DNA of 64,000 bases from Viscum album (Eukaryota > Streptophyta > Magnoliopsida > Santalales > Viscaceae), in contig OY728152.1 in assembly GCA_963277665.1 (NCBI GenBank), forward strand, positions 1,182,974,357 to 1,183,038,356, read 5' to 3'. A program made the translations under genes and the position numbers. The notes under the pieces were generated by a model. That model was not told the origin of the DNA, made no database searches, and worked only from the letters and a program-made list of their open reading frames with translations. Of this stretch, positions 11,724 through 24,600 are shown piece by piece. Numbering within the stretch: the stretch's first letter is position 1; the number at the start of each line of letters is the position of its first letter.

Positions 11724-12871
11724 CTAAGATGATCCACCTTCCTGGTGCTGAGGGACTGGTGGCTGACTGCCATGGCCTCGACCTCCACATCGGCTTGAAT
11801 GGACGGAAGAACTCCAGTTCCCTGACTGGTGAGAAACTAGTGGTGCTGCTCCTGAATGAGTAGTCATGGAAGAACCTTGGTCACCAGCTACTGGTGGGAA
11901 AACCTGGGTGAAATGCTGAAGGTGACCCATCTTGCAGCCAGATCGGCACTCCATGGGGTGTCTCTGGCACTGCGGCCTCATGTACCCTGACCATCCACAC
12001 TAGTAGCATATCACCTGGCTTCCTGACGATGCATATCGCTTCCTCGAATCACCACTCATAGACTCCATACGACGCTTCTTACTGTCATCTGAAGGAAAAC
12101 TAGATCCGGAAGCAGAACCACCCTGGGTCGTGGCTCCGGAGTCTCTCATATTTCACTCCACAATCAGTGCTTGGTTGACGATAGAAGTGATGGCAGTCAA
12201 CTGGAAGAGATTCACCTACGAGTAGATCTCCCGCCTGAGACCATCCAAAACTTTTTTTCCAAGAACACCCCACTCCCATCCCATAGGGGTGTGAAACGCT
12301 GCAGTTCGGTGAAATGATAGGAATACACCATGATAGAAAGAGTACCCTACTCTAAGATCATAAACTCCCGGTCTCGGTCGGCTGTCAGGGTCTCCGGGTA
12401 GAAGTAGTCATAGAACACACGATGGAACTCCTCCAAATCCATAACCGGATGATGACCCACCTGTGATATCATGTCCCACCACCTCTTGGTGGAATCTCAG
12501 AGCATGCAAGTAGAGAGCTTGACCCGCCTCTCTGGAGGCGTCTCCAGATGCTCAATGATGGTCAAAATGGCTTCCAGCCATGACTCTGCAGCCTGAGGTC
12601 CTCCATCCCCAGAGAAAGTGGGAGGATGATGACACTGGAAAACCCGCATCAAGTCAGCCATAGTCAAGGCAGGAGGTGGTGCTCCCTGAAAGGTCTGCAT
12701 CATCCTCATAAAAACTTCCCTGAACTGTGCATCAGTGCCTGCGACTGGTATGACAACCGGTGCCAAGGCTGTCCCGACCGGAGGATCAACAAGAAGTCCC
12801 TGATCAGCCATATCTAGCATCTAATCACTGCCTAACTACTGATGTACAACCGGAGGACATCTCGGAGGCAT
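11724..12871 (-). pseudogene. gag (capsid/nucleocapsid) remnant
   Basis: A likely original start at 12871 gives MPPRCPPVVHQ, a typical Tekay-type Gag beginning, but a stop follows at once. The main open stretch 12497-12820 includes FQCHHPPTFSGDG and ESWLEAILTIIEHLE, matching the retrotransposon Gag capsid domain. After a TGA it continues with KRWWDMISQV and DLEEFHRVFYDYFYPE, the WW and WEEF blocks. A knuckle-like CQRHPMECRSGCKMGHLQ lies near 11920-11980, close to the usual CxxCxxxHxxEC/CxxCGxxGH pair. Gag would form the particle that packages the RNA. Several stops and shifts break it. Confidence 0.88.
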
Positions 12872-12989
12872 GGATCTAAATGTTCCAAATCATACCTTAG
12901 ATTAGAAAAACAAGGATAGAAAACCATGGAGTACAAAAACGAAATAGGAGAAGGAAACACAAAAGATTTAAAAAACAAGACTACATGGA

Positions 12990-13640
12990 GGGTCTTCTTA
13001 AGCCACTAACATGGGCGTGTACCCCTGCCCTACAAGCCGCGTAATAACTCAAACTACACGGCGTGTTGACCCCACACACGGCATGTACATGAAAACTATT
13101 CCCCTGCCTGAGTCTCTTTACATGGCTAACCCACACAGTTCGACATAACCCGTGACTACACGACATGTTCTGAAAAAACACACTGTGTACTAGACAAGGC
13201 TTCGGTGGCCCGTGTTGTTAAATACACGGCCATCTACATGGCTAGACCTTACATGGAATATTCCGAACAAACACGGCGTGTATAGGTGAAGGTGACATCG
13301 TCCTGTGTTGTTCGTAACACGACTGGCTACCTGAACAAGACTACACGACGTGTCTAAGAGAAGGTAACGCCGACCCGTGTTGTTAGTTACATGGTTGGGT
13401 ACCTAGACAGGACTACACAGTGTGTTCCTTTATAACACAGTGTGTTCTACTCGAGATTCCCCGACACGTGTTGTTAGTCACACGACCGGGTACACGGCTC
13501 CAAACTACATGGAGTTTACCTACCATACATGGCGTATTCATAATGTTATTTCTACAATAGTGTGTACATGCCCACACGGTCTGTGACACGGTCTAAAAAC
13601 AACATGGCGTGTGATCAAAAATACATGCCGTGTATTCGGG
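12990..13640. repeat. 72-bp-unit tandem array with near-palindromic ACACGGCGTGT words
   Basis: The clearest units start at 13271, 13343 and 13415, exactly 72 bp apart. Each begins with a variant of ACACGRCGTGT, then has a purine-rich GAAGGT block, then CCGTGTTGTT and a CGAC(C/T)GG-type word, ending in ACAAGACT or ACAGGACT. Less regular copies extend on both sides. The same ACACGGCGTGT-type words recur inside both LTRs (about 8175-8210 and 16180-16350). Such CACGG/CGTG-rich repeats are common in plant gypsy elements; their role is not known to me. Confidence 0.8.
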
Positions 13641-14107
13641 GTTTTTTGGGTAGTATCTTAGAACTGCACAGAAGCCGAGAAAACACAGAAAACAAGGTAG
13701 AGGGGTGCCAAAATCCGACTCGTGAGGGACCATACTCCTCGCGAATCAAAACATGTCATCTATTTATGAAAGGTAGAATATAAACTATCATATAACAAGG
13801 CAGCAAATATTCTATCAAGCATATATCCCAACAGAATACATAATCTACACAAAGTCTATCACCACATCATGCAATCGCTAATGCACATTAGATGGCATGG
13901 AACGAATGCATGGCATGAGATTTTTAAAAGTGCCTATATGATGCATGAAATGGCGTACCTCATCTCATCAGGTTGTGATAGAAATGGAACCACAATATTC
14001 AAGACAATAATAACACAATGCATGTGAATCACTCTAGGTGAAATCATATAAACCGTAAAATTACAAAACCAGGAAACTGCAATTAACGAGGTAGTATGGG
14101 TTTTCCT

Positions 14108-14401
14108 TGTACACAGGTTAGCTAATCCCTAGCAAACCATATGCTATTACTCACTAGGGTCCCTTATCAGACTAATGATTGTCCCCACATGCCAACACAT
14201 GTTCTTTCATTGTGTTTATTCCTATCTCACACACACCCTAGGAAACATTTCAGAAGGTCACCCATCCAAATTACTACTCCAGGCCACGCATGCTTAACTC
14301 TGGAGTTCTAATCGGGTAGGCTCTCGGAAAGAAAGGTACACCTTGTTGACATGGGTAGTACCATTTATCCTTTTAAGTCGCACTTTTTCAGGGGTGTTAC
14401 A
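14108..14401 (-). mobile_element. 5S-bearing LTR segment, Cassandra TRIM-like (possible solo LTR)
   Basis: On the minus strand a canonical plant LTR start, TGTAACACCCC, sits at 14401-14391. About 90 bases on comes a 5S rRNA-like region (see separate entry). The segment may end at the ACA at 14110-14108, giving a 294-bp LTR that begins TGT and ends ACA, within the size range of Cassandra LTRs. Cassandra elements are non-autonomous plant TRIMs whose LTRs carry a 5S-derived pol III promoter. Flanking pentamers (TTCCT left, TTATC right) do not match, so no target duplication supports a clean solo-LTR insertion, and no second LTR was seen. It could instead be a 5S-derived block captured by the gypsy leader. 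Confidence 0.7.
14232..14320 (-). pseudogene. 5S rRNA-like sequence (3' two thirds)
   Basis: Read on the minus strand, four words of plant 5S rRNA occur in order: AGAACTCC (14309-14302), AGTTAAGC (14299-14292), GAGTAGTA (14279-14272) and GGATGGGTGACC (14267-14256). The gaps between them are 2, 12 and 4 bases, against 2, 12 and 3 in the canonical gene. This covers the internal pol III promoter (box A, intermediate element, box C). The 5' part of 5S is not recognisable, and the 3' end diverges after the CTTCTGAAA stretch. It is therefore 5S-derived but not a functional rRNA gene. Confidence 0.88.
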
Positions 14402-14488
14402 TTATCCACCACTTTAATGCAAAACGTTCTCATTGTGGACCCCAAGCCTCAAACCCAGGCAGTTCCTAATAACTTCTGGCTGGGTATT

Positions 14489-14501
14489 GCCTCCAATACC
14501 A
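14489..14501 (-). other. primer-binding site, initiator tRNA-Met type
   Basis: The minus strand reads TGGTATTGGAGGC three bases after the LTR end, resembling the plant iMet primer site TGGTATCAGAGC with several mismatches. Its position just inside the right LTR fixes that LTR as the 5' LTR and the element as minus-oriented. Confidence 0.8.
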
Positions 14502-14504
14502 CTT

Positions 14505-16432
14505 TGTAATGACCCTATTCTGGAGCCCCTCCACTGGTGCCCCGTGCCCAGTTCGCCACATGACCTCAAGCACGTTTCCCAAAATGTCAGAGTCTATCGT
14601 CTTACAGTGAGGCCGTTGGTATGTTATTGGGGAAACTATTCCCTCAATTGTTAAGCTATACAAGGTAAGGAAAAGACAGTCAATAGATGAAGTAGAAACA
14701 ACATACATAAATGGAACCATACAACGGAAGAATAAATATATAGTAATGATGATAATGATGTAGTAGGTACAATATCTATGGAAAATTGCAAACACAACAA
14801 CGTGTTGAAATACAACAGGACCCAAAGTACTAAAGCAACAGCAACCCAGCAGCATCACATTACTATGCTTGGTCCGTTTCTCTCCATCTCTAAGAAATCA
14901 AGTACCATAAGTTGGAGGACTCTTTCCGTTATCTATACCAGCAACAACAATGTCTGCTTAGGCACAAAAGCATGGCCCAAATAGTGTTTGAGATGCAAAC
15001 CTAGCAGGAAATCCCCCAAAGATCTATGCCTAACAGTAAATGAACACAAGGCATGTAAAAGTGCAGGAAGCAGTAAACAGAAAAGCACAAAATAGCTACC
15101 ATCCCCAGCTCTAGCATATAAAGTACACATGTAAACAACCAACAACATGTAGAAAACGGATAACCCTCTGGGTAGTTCTCATAGCCAAAACCCTATGGTT
15201 CATCCTACAAGTACTAGCAACCCTCTAGGAGGCACACACAGTCTCATCCATCTGGTTCAGCTAATAGTAGAATTTATGAGGAAGCAGTCACCGTAAATTC
15301 CCCCTATAGCATCATATCATACTAAAGGCTTTCTGGGGAAGCACTCAATGTCTCATCCCCCCTGTGGCCCGCGTCGAGGAACTACAGACTCTCTGAGGAA
15401 TCACTCATCTCCAATTCCCCTTGTGGTGTCACATCGTATTAAAAGACACTCTAGAGAATCCCTTACGTCCATTCTCCCTTTGGTCCATACACTAGGTTCT
15501 CTAAGCCCTGTGTAATATAAACATTCATTGTGCATGTGTATTACCAAAGTAAACCTCAATAACTACTTGGATATCATTCTATGGCTCAACAGCAAAACAA
15601 CAGAATAGTTCCTCTATCCTGCAATTAGGCATGGAAACATGAAAAATGCCTAACAGGCAAAGTAGGTGTGGAAAACATCTAGAGTATAGAAAAAAATGCA
15701 CTACTCACAAAAGTAAACCTCTACTATAATAATAAAGCATGCGGGCAATCAATCAGGGGAAAAGAGGAAAACGCACAATTCCCCGTACAAGGGAATTGGA
15801 AAAAATGCACAAAATATTCCAGGATATTCTATGAAAGGGAACAAACCACTTACCTTGATCCTAGGAGATCGATATACTTGAACCATGACAACTGATTCTC
15901 CCCCAAAAGTCGTAGATATGAGAAAAAGCCCAAAACGTTCAACCCACGATATCTTATGAAGGAAGAGGAATTGGAAAAAAGGCTTATGTAGCAAGAATAA
16001 CTCACCGCTGTAATTCCAATGCAATTGACCATGCTCAATTCAGAGAACGGGTGAAGATGCGGGGGCTCGTCGACGATTCGTGGATCCATAATGCACTCGG
16101 ACGAACGGGGCCTAGAAGAAGACGTATTTGTGTGTCAGGCGTGACCCCGTTCCATTTAATGAAAAAACAATGTACATGGTGTGTACTTTTAGAATACACT
16201 GCGTGTACTAGGTCTTTCTGTACTTGAGCTAAATCGGCTTCCACTTCACCACTACACACCGTGTGTGTGGCCTGGACACGGCCAATACACAGCTTCGGGC
16301 GGGAATAGAGTACACGACGTGTAGTCTGAAAGTACACGGTGTGTACATAAAAATTTTCTAGAAACTTTATTTTTCTCAAAAACTCCAAAAAATAGGAAGG
16401 ACATACCTAATATGAAGATCTGTGTTCATACA
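14505..16432 (-). repeat. 5' LTR of the gypsy chromovirus
   Basis: A 1,928-bp LTR whose plus-strand ends read TGTAATGACC at 14505 and CATACA at 16432, the inverted TGT...ACA termini expected of LTRs. It is followed by AATTT, matching the left flank. It is repeated at 6507-8280. The outer 160 bases (16273-16432, the U3 start) carry several ACACGACGTGT-like words and have no counterpart in the truncated left copy. U3 should hold the element promoter, but I could not pick a convincing TATA box. Confidence 0.92.
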
Positions 16433-16437
16433 AATTT
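16433..16437. repeat. target-site duplication AATTT (right copy)
   Basis: Matches 6502-6506 and directly follows the ACA terminus of the right LTR. Confidence 0.6.
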
Positions 16438-19400
16438 TACCAAAATTAGTTTTTATTAGAAGTAATTTCAAACATTATATAAAAAATAATGATTTTTTTG
16501 AAATTCCATACAATATTTTTTAAAACCTATACATATACTTTCATTGAGTTTTGTAATCATGACATATATTTAATGAAATTTCAATATTTATATTAACATT
16601 AATTAATCTTGATAAATAATATTAATATCACATTTTATTATTTTGAGGTAAAATTATTATTCCCACAATCAATTATTATTCCAAACATTCAGGTTAATAT
16701 TACTAATGGTTAAGATACTATTAAAATTGGTTATTTACTATTCCAATTTTCATATTTCCTCATATAAATTCTACATAATTAAATAATTAATTATTCACAT
16801 TAATTACTATCATGGTTCTACATTTCCATTATATATAAAGAGGATTATTTTGAAAATATTATTTTATTATAAAGTATTATTCATGGAAGGGATGACTCTA
16901 TCCGAAAAGGTTGATCCAAATTTTCCCATTATATTTTATATATTTTTTATTTTCCCATTGAAATATTTAAAAATTTAATGTGATTAATTTTATAATAATA
17001 TAACCATTGGAATTAAAAAAATAATTTTTTCTTTCTCTATGTTTTTTTGTATAATATTTTATCATATAAGATAGTACACATTTATTTCAAAGAATAATTT
17101 CCATTTATGAAGTATTGGTTATTATATAAAAATTCCATTCGTTATAAGATAGGCATTTTTGTAGTGAGATCCCTAAGTGGAGTTATGGTGATATTAAATC
17201 CCTCATAGTGATTTATCATGGAAGATGTATATAAGATAGGTATCATTTGGTGTTGTTTTTGGGTAAATGTTTCATTTTTTATTTATATTATCGATAGTTC
17301 TTGTGATCTTCATATATGAACTCTGGAAATGTATCCTTGTATTTATATAAACTAATAGGATTTGAATTAACCATTTTTTTTCTTAGTGTGAAAAATTTAA
17401 TGGAATGGTTTTTATATCAATGTCATGTCTATTAGTGGAAATAAGTAAGCATTGATGCCCAATTTGTTTTCTTCATCCTTTTTATATTTTACACTGAAAA
17501 TGGGATGGCATATAAATAAATTTTATAATAGGTTTGGCTTAATTGTTGCATGGATTTGAGTCTGTCTGTGTTTTCTCTATAAAGATAGATGATGCTAGCT
17601 CATTTTCTTGTTACTAAATAGAATCTTTTGAAATATGAATTAGTGAATAATAATTATAAGGATGTGGAAAGATATTATATATTTTTGAGTATGACTAAAT
17701 ATAACAAATATCTTAATTTTACTTCATAATTAATGAAATTTTTATAACATGATTGTTTCTCTCATTTATGAATTAACGTGAAATTGTACCCGCAAATAGA
17801 CAGTTTGATAAGGAAAAATCAATACATTTAGGGAAATAATTTACACATGTGGTCTTAATTTGGGTGTATTTTTGGGGATAATGTACTATAAGTTTATTTT
17901 TGCAATAACTTCATTCAATCATCAATTCACATGGGATTATTTGTGGTATTGTTTGAGAGAATAGATACATTGTGATTTATACTAGACATAGGTAAGAGCA
18001 TTTCTGATCAATAGGTCATATTTTATAGAGAGAATGATAGAGAAAGTGGGGATGATTTTGGGTGGATTAAGGTTACTCATGTTGGTTAGACATCATATAT
18101 ATATCAAAGGAGAATAACCTTTGAGATTTTTTTTATCATACATTTTCAAGGATTTTCATTTTCATGAACCAAATAATTCTAGTGATGGTTGTAATCATTC
18201 CCTATGGGTTTTTCTCCGTTAATGGTTTTATAGAGAGTTAGTGAGTAGGGGTATATTTTAATGAATGTACCCTATATAGATCAAAAATGAAAATATTTTC
18301 AATGTCCCTTAAATTTGTTGATATATTCATAGTGACACCCATTATGTTGATTGAGAAGATCTAGATAATAATCTGTATTAAACATTCAATGAATACAATG
18401 TAATGATACTTGGTCATCATTTGAATGTGTTTTCATGGCTTTTTAATTCATTGATATGTGTCTTGCAGATGAATATTATTTTATAGTGATATATATGGGA
18501 GTGAGAGACACCGATAAAAGTTCAGTACCAAGATCAATTTTAAACAATTACTATTTATGTGAAGTTGATATATATTATGAGTTGTAGTAAAATATGTTTT
18601 TTCATCCATTCAATGATTCATATGATCATTCATGCATATTTATATTCATACATGAGTTGTATGTCATATGGTGATTTTGTTGTGAATTGTTTTTTATTCA
18701 TTGTTTTCTTGTTTTCATTATTATGTTCAAAAATATTTTGATATGTATATAATGCCGAAGATCATAATTTTATAAAACTCTACATTATGTTTTCTTCGAG
18801 TGCTTTATATAGAGGTACAGATTTTAGAGGAGAAATATGGTATAATTGTATAGTTTTTGTGCTTTTCCATAAATCATGTCATGTTGTCGTGTCTTTAAAC
18901 TATTGTTTTGTCCTTTTTCAGGGTCTTGATCCTTATCATGGTATATGGTTGTTGTTTTCAATGAATTTTAATATAGTTAACCTTATCCACCATGAAGATT
19001 ATATTATTTTATGGTACTAAAAACCACAACATAGTTTTCATAAATGAAATTTTCTCAAGGAATATATTTTAGATGTTTATAGTTGGAATCTTTTTTTTGG
19101 GACAGAATGAAACAATATCATTGTTTTTGGTATTTTTGAAAACAACATGGTTTATTAATTAACCCCAAATGTTTATCTTGTGATTTTATGAGGAATATTC
19201 AGGTAAAATATCCACAATTTATTCAAGTCCATAATTTTAGTCAATGAAATTTTTTTTAACCAATATAGTTTTTGAGACATAACGGGATAGTGTTTTTTTC
19301 CAAAAAAGATAGCATATAAAAATGATTTGTATAATCCATGAAATTGGTTAGGCTACCATATCCTGATTTAATCGACTATAATTTGAATATAATTTTTTTT

Positions 19401-21593
19401 AACAAACATCTTATAATTCAACGGATTTTATATTTTTTTTAATATAGATGATAGAAAACTCTATTTTTGTTTCCCTTTAGTAAATTTAATGAATCATTTA
19501 CTTCTTATATTTTTGGGTCATGTAATTATGATGAAAGGTACCATTTCATTTATTTTTCTATTATTATTTTAATTCTTCAATATGATAATATTGGGAATAT
19601 TAGGTCATATATTATTAATATAGGGGAATTATTTGTATATGGTGGAATATATGATTGTTGGAGGATGGATATATGAATTAAATTGTTTGATGAGTTCCAA
19701 ATAAGAATTTAGTTATATAATTATTTGAGGTTTTATTTATAGAGGTTTCTAAAAAAATATATTTATTTTTATTATTATTATAATAATATAGATATAATTT
19801 GTATTCGTTTAGTGTTTGGATGGAAATCAGTAAATTAGTTAAGATAAAATAAATTTTAGGTGGGTGATGAAATTGACGTTTTTTACATAATAACATTTTA
19901 TTTTTATATTAATAATATTTTTCGATACAAGTTATGATATACATATATTTTTTAAATTAGTAGAGAATTTTTTTATTAAATAATTTATCTAGACAATGAG
20001 TATTAAATTTTATGAAAATAGATGTAACGTTTGTCTTAGATTGATCAACATATATTTATATAAATATTTTATAGTGTATAATGTATTTGGAAACCACTTA
20101 TACAGTATTATTTAGAGAGGCCTCTTCTATATAGAAGAAAATATCAAAGGAGTAACTTCACTTTTAGGAAGATTCATAATGAGTTGTTAAATTATTATTT
20201 TTATTATAAAATATGTTCTCGGGTGATGGTTTTGAATGTACAACATCCATGATATGGATGTTAATGAATAATCTAAATATCTTTGAGGACTAAGAGGGGA
20301 ATTATTCAATTTTTCGTTAATTCATATAATTGTAATTTATATAGTGATGGAGACAAAATAATGTGGCTAATTTTTAATATTATGTATGTAGTATTGAATT
20401 TTTATATTGATAGAAAGATATCGTAATTAAATTATTGTTATCTACATTATACATGTATTAATTATGTGGTTTATGATGGATGTGATTGTAGTTTGGTGAC
20501 ATATATCTGGTGAATTGGGTATGGTTGTAGAGTTGTTTTGATGGGGTATAAAACCCCTTGTTTAAATTGGCATGTGTCTTCTATATATCATTATAATTTT
20601 TGTTTTTTCTTATGAACCATCATTTGAATTGTGTAACTAGACTAATTAACATATGTGGGTTTTTTAGTGTTGAGTGAACCTCATACATCATAGTTGTCTA
20701 GGATCCTGATGGATCGCTACTCCCAACATTCTTCTTATCCTTCTATTTTTAGTATGGTATTATGGAAGTGGAAATATTTGTGACATGTGATGAATTTGAC
20801 TAGGATTGAGGATATGATATGTCATTTTCATATATGTATATTTTTTATTATTTTAATCTAGGGATACATTATGTGGATATAGGATGGGATGGAAGCATTG
20901 GGGAAAAATATTTTCTATGTGTGAGAGTGGTTAGATTAGTAGAGAAGTGTGTGATGGATTCCTCTATTTCTGTATATTTAGTGTTACTATACCTATAAAT
21001 ATATGTTATATACATATTAATAATTTTGATTTGTGGTGAAGTACATTTATAATCAACATAGGAAGAGACAATATTTTATTTTACAACATATCCATTGAAA
21101 TATTAGCATAATTAATCCACATTAAAATGACTGTTTTTTTGGGAGATCATATGAAGAATACTTATATAATTAAATTTATTTGTATGAACTATTTTTATTG
21201 ATTTGTGAAACATAGTATTATAACAATATTTCATATTATATCTCTTGACATGTTGATTAGCCAGTGTAACATGATCACATATATTATAGGTTCAATCTTT
21301 TTCGCAATGTTGAATTTGGTGATTTTTTTGGAGATGACATGTATTACAATAGTATCGATGTGGATATTTTCTATTTATTTTATTTTTATATATTATCATT
21401 TTTAATTATCATTTTATTGTTAAAAAGGATAATTCCACTTATATTTTATATTATATACACCTAGTTATAATCTCTGACATGTGGCCTATTTAAGGAGGGA
21501 TTTGGGGGGCCACATATTGATTCTGAAATGAACCAAATGGGTTTATAGTGGGTATGAGTTATTAGATCCTATAGAGACTCATAATTTTTGTTG

Positions 21594-21594
<1 letters not shown>
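16438..21594. other. AT-rich, T/G-biased sequence without recognisable genes
   Basis: The plus strand is rich in T and G and poor in C. That is the composition expected of decayed transposons in plus orientation, but no gypsy, copia or LINE motif could be read. Open frames such as 18787-19020 resemble nothing I know. A short hairpin-capable word GGGGTATAAAACCCC occurs near 20549. Confidence 0.4.

Positions 21595-21623
<29 letters not shown>
21595..21623. repeat. (TA)n microsatellite
   Basis: About 14 uninterrupted TA units. Confidence 0.95.
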
Positions 21624-21625
<2 letters not shown>

Positions 21626-24600
21626 CTTGGTCAAGGATTTCTAAAATGATACCAAAAGAACCCACATAAATTCCATAAATTGATTAAAAAATATACAATA
21701 TCAAAATTTAGGGGTTTTAAGAATTAACTAAATCATAGAATCATGATGTATATTACATAACCTTATCCAGTGTTCTAAAATCATATTATCCAATGTCAAA
21801 TAACTTATAAATCACCTTGAAATCATCATTTAGTTATGAAAAAAATTGAATCCATTGAGGTGTGATGTTTATTGTCATGAACCAATTATTTTAGCTTCAA
21901 ATTTCATATGAAAATGGGAAATATTATTTAGAATGATGAAACAAAACATTGATATGAATCACAATAGATAAATCTCAATATTATTTATACATTTACAAGT
22001 AAATTCCAATTAATACACATCATTAATCACTAAAACACATATATCTAATTTTAACATGAATCCCCCGTGAAAATTTGCAGATGTGTATGATGATTATATC
22101 CTTCTATTATATCAAAAAATTACAAATAATTACAATGTGATAAAATTCATAATACCTTATTTATTATAATTGTGATGATATTTCTTAAATATAACCACAA
22201 TATTTAGAACATTCTAAAAAATTAATTCTATTCAAAATTTATAAATGTGATAAATTATACACAACATGTTATTTTAGTATAATAGCTATGTAGAATTGAA
22301 TTTGTACTTTCTTTCACCTATAATTTAATGAAATTACAAATAAACCATTGAACTACCGTAATATATTTCATTATAGTTTTTTTGTAATTCTAGACCATTA
22401 TTACCATTATTAAATGTATGAAATTTTTTATTACATAGTTCATTTATTATAATAATTTTAAAATTACTTCAACAAATAATGTTTTCCTAACACATACCAT
22501 ATAATTGAGTGATGTTTTTTAATATTGAGTTCCACTTTTATCCCTTCATAAAAAACTTATAGTTCATACTATTTCTTAAAAAAACTATAAAACAATCCAA
22601 CATTTTAAAAAATTCCTTTGAATAAACTAAAACTTAGCATTTAACCATGCGACTCATTATTTATCTCTATATAAAAATCATGAATCTCATATTTTTATGA
22701 GTTACATAAATATTATTATCAACCAATTAAATTATATCTTATGATGACATGAAATAAATAACTAAATGTATATATTTTCATTATTCATGTTAGTGGTTAA
22801 TGAAACTCTAAAAAATATATTAATTCTTAGACAAGTAATTTTAGTGGTTCAACCAATCATACCATAGATTGGTTAATGTTATTGATTGATCTTCACCACA
22901 TAGTGAATGTTCCATTTTATTTTAAATAGATTATCCTTTAATTATCACATGTAGAAAAAAAAACAATTCCAATATTCTAAACATATATTGTGATATTCAT
23001 AATCCAATTTATTCCTTAACTGACATTTTTCAATATATACTATTCAACTCATTAGATCTCCATTGAATTAATTCCAAATATATCATCATCTTCAATCATA
23101 TTCCCTAACGATAACTTCTTCAACACATCATATCATACATTGAAATTCAGATATAAATTCTAAAAATTCATCCACTACTTTAATTCATCAAGAAGTGGAA
23201 CATCCTTGTGAATTGAAACCAACAATATTATTAGTGTACTAAAAATCAACAATTCTTTAATATTGACATAAAATCAGAAAAATCATGTATGTAATTTCTA
23301 AATCAAATTATTTCATTTAATTCCGTGTATAATCAAAGAGAATGTTACATATTCATGTAGGATATGAGTCTCACTTGATTACAAAGTATCTTTAAATAAT
23401 GATGGTATATAAATATTTGTAATTATTTTCTAATTTTGTTATAATTTTTTTCAATAATTATAATATTGGATAATAAATATTGAAAATAATATAAATATGA
23501 CAACTTCATCTATGTTTAAATATTAGTTTTTAATGATATTAATAATATTAACTAATTTTTTTTAAAATAAATTGATTTTTTTATCCAATGGTTCAAAATA
23601 CTTATGCAATCACATCAACTTTTTGTAATTTAATTGACCATAATAAATATACTAGACGAATATTTGAATGATTAAAATAAAAAATCTCATATTACACACA
23701 CCTATAGTGATAGAACACATGGTTAAAAATCATTTAATCTATTCCATTGGGTTGGAAATTAATCCATTATAGTTACAAAATTCATTGAAAATATGTAGAA
23801 TATAAATTTTCATGATACTGAAATTTTTAATGTAAAAACAAATATTGATTGGCACAATCATGTCTAAAATGTAATTTTTTTAAAATTTAATAAAGAATTT
23901 TAAATATTAGAGCTACTAGAGATCAATTTTAAAATCAACATTACATATAACATACAATTTGTTATGAATGACGATGAATTAGAAAATAATTCATTCTATA
24001 AATGATGTACTAATTATGATTTTGATAAATTTAAGGTTTTAATAGAATTTTAATTTGAGTCAATTTATTAAGGTTAATCTTATGGTTAAATTTTTATATC
24101 CGCAAAAGGTATTAATAATATTGTATATAAATTAATTTTTTTGGATAATGATATATGAATTTAATGTATCATTATGATATTGATCATGACCATTTACTCG
24201 AAAATTAGATGAACTATTTACATTTATTATGATGAAAAATATTTTTTAAAATTATGCTAATCACTTTATATATCATAATAAATTTGTTATGTATATACAT
24301 CATGTGATTTTTTCTAAGAGATTTTGTTATTTAAAAATTGTATTCTAACATTGATAATTTTTTTTCATTGAAACCTTGATGGAATACCAGTATCCTATTA
24401 TGAAGCATGATATTTTTCATCCAATTAATATAATAAATTATTATAAGTAATATAATAATTAGGTAATATATGGTAAAACAATTTATCTAAATATTTTATG
24501 AAAGATAGTTATAAAAAGTCTAATTTTCAATTTTTTTCATATCTAATACTGAATATAAATTTTTATCCATTTTTATATTTTACAATTGTTTAAATATTAT

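Larger units (their letters stand above)
12872..14488 (-). other. long untranslated leader of the gypsy element
   Basis: Between the primer-binding site and the gag start lie about 1.6 kb without coding similarity. From the gag side it holds an A-rich stretch (12890-12990), a tandem array rich in ACACGG-type words (about 12990-13640), a nondescript stretch (13700-14100) and a 5S rRNA-like LTR segment (14108-14401). Long leaders occur in Tekay-type elements. The short open frames here have no recognisable product. Confidence 0.7.
6507..16432 (-). mobile_element. Ty3/gypsy chromovirus (Tekay/Del-like), near full-length, defective
   Basis: A complete LTR retrotransposon architecture on the minus strand. 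In element order it has the 5' LTR (14505-16432), a primer-binding site, a leader of about 1.6 kb, gag, aspartic protease, RT, RNase H, integrase and chromodomain, then the 3' LTR (from about 8280 down to 6507). The order PR-RT-RH-INT with a C-terminal chromodomain defines the chromovirus branch of Ty3/gypsy. All coding domains carry stops or frameshifts, and several catalytic residues are changed, so it cannot act autonomously. Its G+C is visibly higher than the flanking DNA, and the two LTRs align over most of their length but differ at many positions. It is therefore old, yet younger than its surroundings. Open frames inside the LTRs are not genes. Confidence 0.93.

Noticed and set aside
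18559..19020. Hydrophobic open frames (60 and 77 codons) as small membrane proteins
   Set aside because: T-rich DNA automatically yields Phe/Leu/Ile/Tyr-rich frames; there is no other sign of coding.
21490..21511. GGAGGGATTTGGGGGG as a polypurine tract
   Set aside because: No LTR-like TGT start follows, and no coding remnant precedes it.
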